A stretch of 64,000 nucleotides of DNA from Algoriphagus sp. Y33 (GTDB lineage: Bacteria > Bacteroidota > Bacteroidia > Cytophagales > Cyclobacteriaceae), in NCBI RefSeq assembly GCF_014838715.1, contig NZ_CP061947.1:1488001-1552000 (forward strand). The letters run 5' to 3'. The translations under genes and the position numbers were made by a program. The notes under the pieces were generated by a model. That model ran no database searches. It saw nothing but the letters and a program-made list of their open reading frames with translations, and was not told the origin of the DNA. Positions 62,315-64,000 of this stretch are shown here, one piece after another (position 1 is the first letter of the stretch; each line of letters starts with the position of its first letter).

Positions 62315-64000
62315 TTAGTATACATAAATCATAGTTTGCTCCTGTGTCCACTGGGGAGTTCCGGCAGCACTATTGAATTTTGCGACAGGTACAATCGGAA
62401 AAGCATTCGAAAATCCAATAGCTAGATCCTGAGCTCTTCTGTAACTTTTGGACATACCCGTATGAGCAACATCAGCCCAATTGATGGAAGTGGATACTGC
62501 CACTGTACTTGGATTTTTGACGGCAATTTTGATTTGGGCTTCCAGGTAACCTGACACGAAATCATCGCCCAGATTCATTGCGATAGGAAGATAGTTCGTG
62601 CTGTCTATTTGAAGAGATATCGTAAACGTCTTGTTGGAATTTCCTTGGTAAAGAAATCCTGTAAAATAGATATGTGCCGCATTTCTTCGGGCATAGTATG
62701 CTTCCAGCCATTTAAACGGCTTTTCCCACAGGGCAAATTCCTGTTCCGCACTGGGCTCTTGCAAATAGGTGCTTACAGCTGTTCTTACCTCTTTGGCAAT
62801 AAAGAGATCATCAAACGCATTGATCACTTTGCTGTCCTGAAGAACGGCAAACTCAAAAGGCTGTAGAATAAAGCGATTACCTATTTGATCGGTCTCTACA
62901 TTTCTTTTGTAGTTTTGTCCGAAATAAAAGGTTTTTGGACGTGCCTCTTCATTATAAATTACAGCAGTGTTGGGCTTGAAATCAAACTCTACTTCACTAA
63001 GCGAAATGCTGTCGATATCAATGGTTTCAAAATCTTCCTCAACCAACCAAATTAATTGGTTTATGTTGGCTCCCTCATAAATTTCATAACCACGCAATAC
63101 AAATTCATAATCGGTAAATTCATCATGGGTGTAGATTTGTTTGCTGCTTATTAATGAAAAAGGGCCATAACTAAAATTTGGCAGCTCGATTTGCATACTG
63201 AATTTTTGAACAACACCTCGAACCCTCAGTTTTATCAAGTATTTTTGTGTAAGATCAAGTGTACCAATGCCAAAAAAAACACTTTTTTTTCCAGGAACTT
63301 CCTTTGTTAATGTGACATAACCGGAAGGGTTCCATTCTCTATCAAGACCATCCATCCAGTTAAATCCGCCTACAGGCCAAAGTGTCACAGAGTTTTCATC
63401 CGGAAAATCATTTGAAAACAACAAAGTTTCCTGATAGTTGTCCGGTAGATAATTTTGATATGGCTCGAGTGTGGAGTTGGCATCTCCTCCAATAAACTGC
63501 TTCCATTCCTCAAAATTGATGGCAAAAGTCCAGGGGAGAGGTGGTGGAGCGGTTGCTCTAAATAAATCGATCAGATCCTTGACGTATCTATAGGTATTGT
63601 TGTCAATAACCCCAAAATCAACTGTTCCACTAGTGTAAAAGGCCTCCATCAACGTTTGATTCAGACCACCGTTTGTGTAAATAATATTGTCTGTGACAAT
63701 ACAGTCCTCGATTACATGACCGAAATCCTGTATAAAGCCAATTCCCCGACGATTTCCAAAAAGAATGTTGTTTCTGACAATAATACTGATACAGTTGTGA
63801 AGATGTACACCACTGTCGCTGGCATAAGCACATAGATTTTTCTCTATGGTTACCAGATTTTGCGTATCATCCATATAGATTCCAAGAGCCAATCCCTTAT
63901 GTATTTCGGGAGATCCCTGCCAATACCCTTTGGCGTTTAGTACTATATTTCTCCTGATACTTCCAGGAATGGACAACTGGTAGCTTGTGCCTCCGAGACT
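62315..64000 (-). CDS. Large beta-helix protein, C-terminal part (5' end outside window)
   Basis: The frame is open from the right edge to the stop at 62315, about 561 codons; the first visible codons read SLGGTSYQLSIPGSIRRN, so no start is within the window. Repeated short strands with Asn turns (VHLHNCISIIVRNNILFGNR, IGFIQDFGHVIEDCIVTDNI) fit a right-handed parallel beta-helix. The later half is a jelly-roll-like, aromatic-rich region (KYLIKLRVRGVVQKFSMQIE). Such proteins are often secreted polysaccharide lyases or adhesins; no catalytic residues can be assigned. Its place beside a glycosyltransferase locus suggests a carbohydrate link. Confidence 0.7.
   Translation of the reverse strand, partial: SLGGTSYQLSIPGSIRRNIVLNAKGYWQGSPEIHKGLALGIYMDDTQNLVTIEKNLCAYASDSGVHLHNCISIIVRNNILFGNRRGIGFIQDFGHVIEDCIVTDNIIYTNGGLNQTLMEAFYTSGTVDFGVIDNNTYRYVKDLIDLFRATAPPPLPWTFAINFEEWKQFIGGDANSTLEPYQNYLPDNYQETLLFSNDFPDENSVTLWPVGGFNWMDGLDREWNPSGYVTLTKEVPGKKSVFFGIGTLDLTQKYLIKLRVRGVVQKFSMQIELPNFSYGPFSLISSKQIYTHDEFTDYEFVLRGYEIYEGANINQLIWLVEEDFETIDIDSISLSEVEFDFKPNTAVIYNEEARPKTFYFGQNYKRNVETDQIGNRFILQPFEFAVLQDSKVINAFDDLFIAKEVRTAVSTYLQEPSAEQEFALWEKPFKWLEAYYARRNAAHIYFTGFLYQGNSNKTFTISLQIDSTNYLPIAMNLGDDFVSGYLEAQIKIAVKNPSTVAVSTSINWADVAHTGMSKSYRRAQDLAIGFSNAFPIVPVAKFNSAAGTPQWTQEQTMIYVY

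Noticed and set aside
1..64000. CRISPR arrays, restriction or toxin-antitoxin systems
   Set aside because: I saw no regularly spaced repeats and no gene with matching motifs in the window.

Overview
The window looks like chromosomal DNA of a Bacteroidota bacterium, most likely a cytophagal relative of Algoriphagus or Cyclobacterium. The grounds are a SusC/SusD pair driven by an ECF sigma and FecR, the lipoprotein-type TamA homologue TamL, split MetH, a TIGR02757 protein, A-rich start regions without strong Shine-Dalgarno sites, and TATATTTG promoter-like boxes. Species placement is inference.

Layout. 1-5.2 kb: edge of a cobalamin adenosyltransferase, an ABC ATPase, a membrane TPR protein, gatC, plsC and a truncated haemoglobin. 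5.2-16.9 kb: NfeD-type protease, LysM protein, TIGR02757, AceK, lipoprotein, Nudix, DUF819, [2Fe-2S] ferredoxin, YbjQ, a decayed hybrid kinase and an outer membrane protein. 16.9-21.9 kb: a SAM-I riboswitch ahead of split metH and metF. 21.9-32.3 kb: a porin/Omp85 gene pair pulled apart by a 7.35 kb segment (SusD, SusC, FecR, ECF sigma) bounded by 577-bp direct repeats. 32.8-48 kb: PAP2, hemF, tamL, SpoU methylase, BASS transporter, LuxE-like protein, a 39-residue lipoprotein, an NtrC-like regulator without HTH, RNase P RNA, DUF3109, acyltransferase, ankyrin lipoprotein and a membrane AraC/TPR regulator. 48.2-53 kb: two GT4 glycosyltransferases and a convergent GH130 enzyme. 53.6-64 kb: a surface-polysaccharide locus with priming glycosyltransferase, WecG/TagA transferase, a 2-kb AT-rich gap holding a decayed group II intron, GDP-fucose synthesis, a truncated NRPS condensation domain, a phosphopantetheinyl transferase, a GT11 fucosyltransferase and the end of a parallel beta-helix protein.

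How genes work together. The riboswitch ties metH1-metH2-metF to SAM level, and MetF supplies the methyl donor. Fcl and Gmd make the GDP-L-fucose that the GT11 enzyme uses. ECF sigma, FecR and the STN-bearing SusC form a trans-envelope signalling and uptake module. TamL, the small Omp85 protein and the porin belong to the outer membrane.

The most unusual features are the 577-bp repeats around the SusCD module, which fit single-crossover integration of a circle; a dispersed intergenic element present three times, each copy ending exactly TTATAA-N4-ATG at a start codon; the group II intron relic with its reverse transcriptase core deleted; and a TTGAAAT motif, partly as a 14-bp inverted repeat, beside promoter-like boxes of the polysaccharide locus. 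Everything was read by eye; no search was run.
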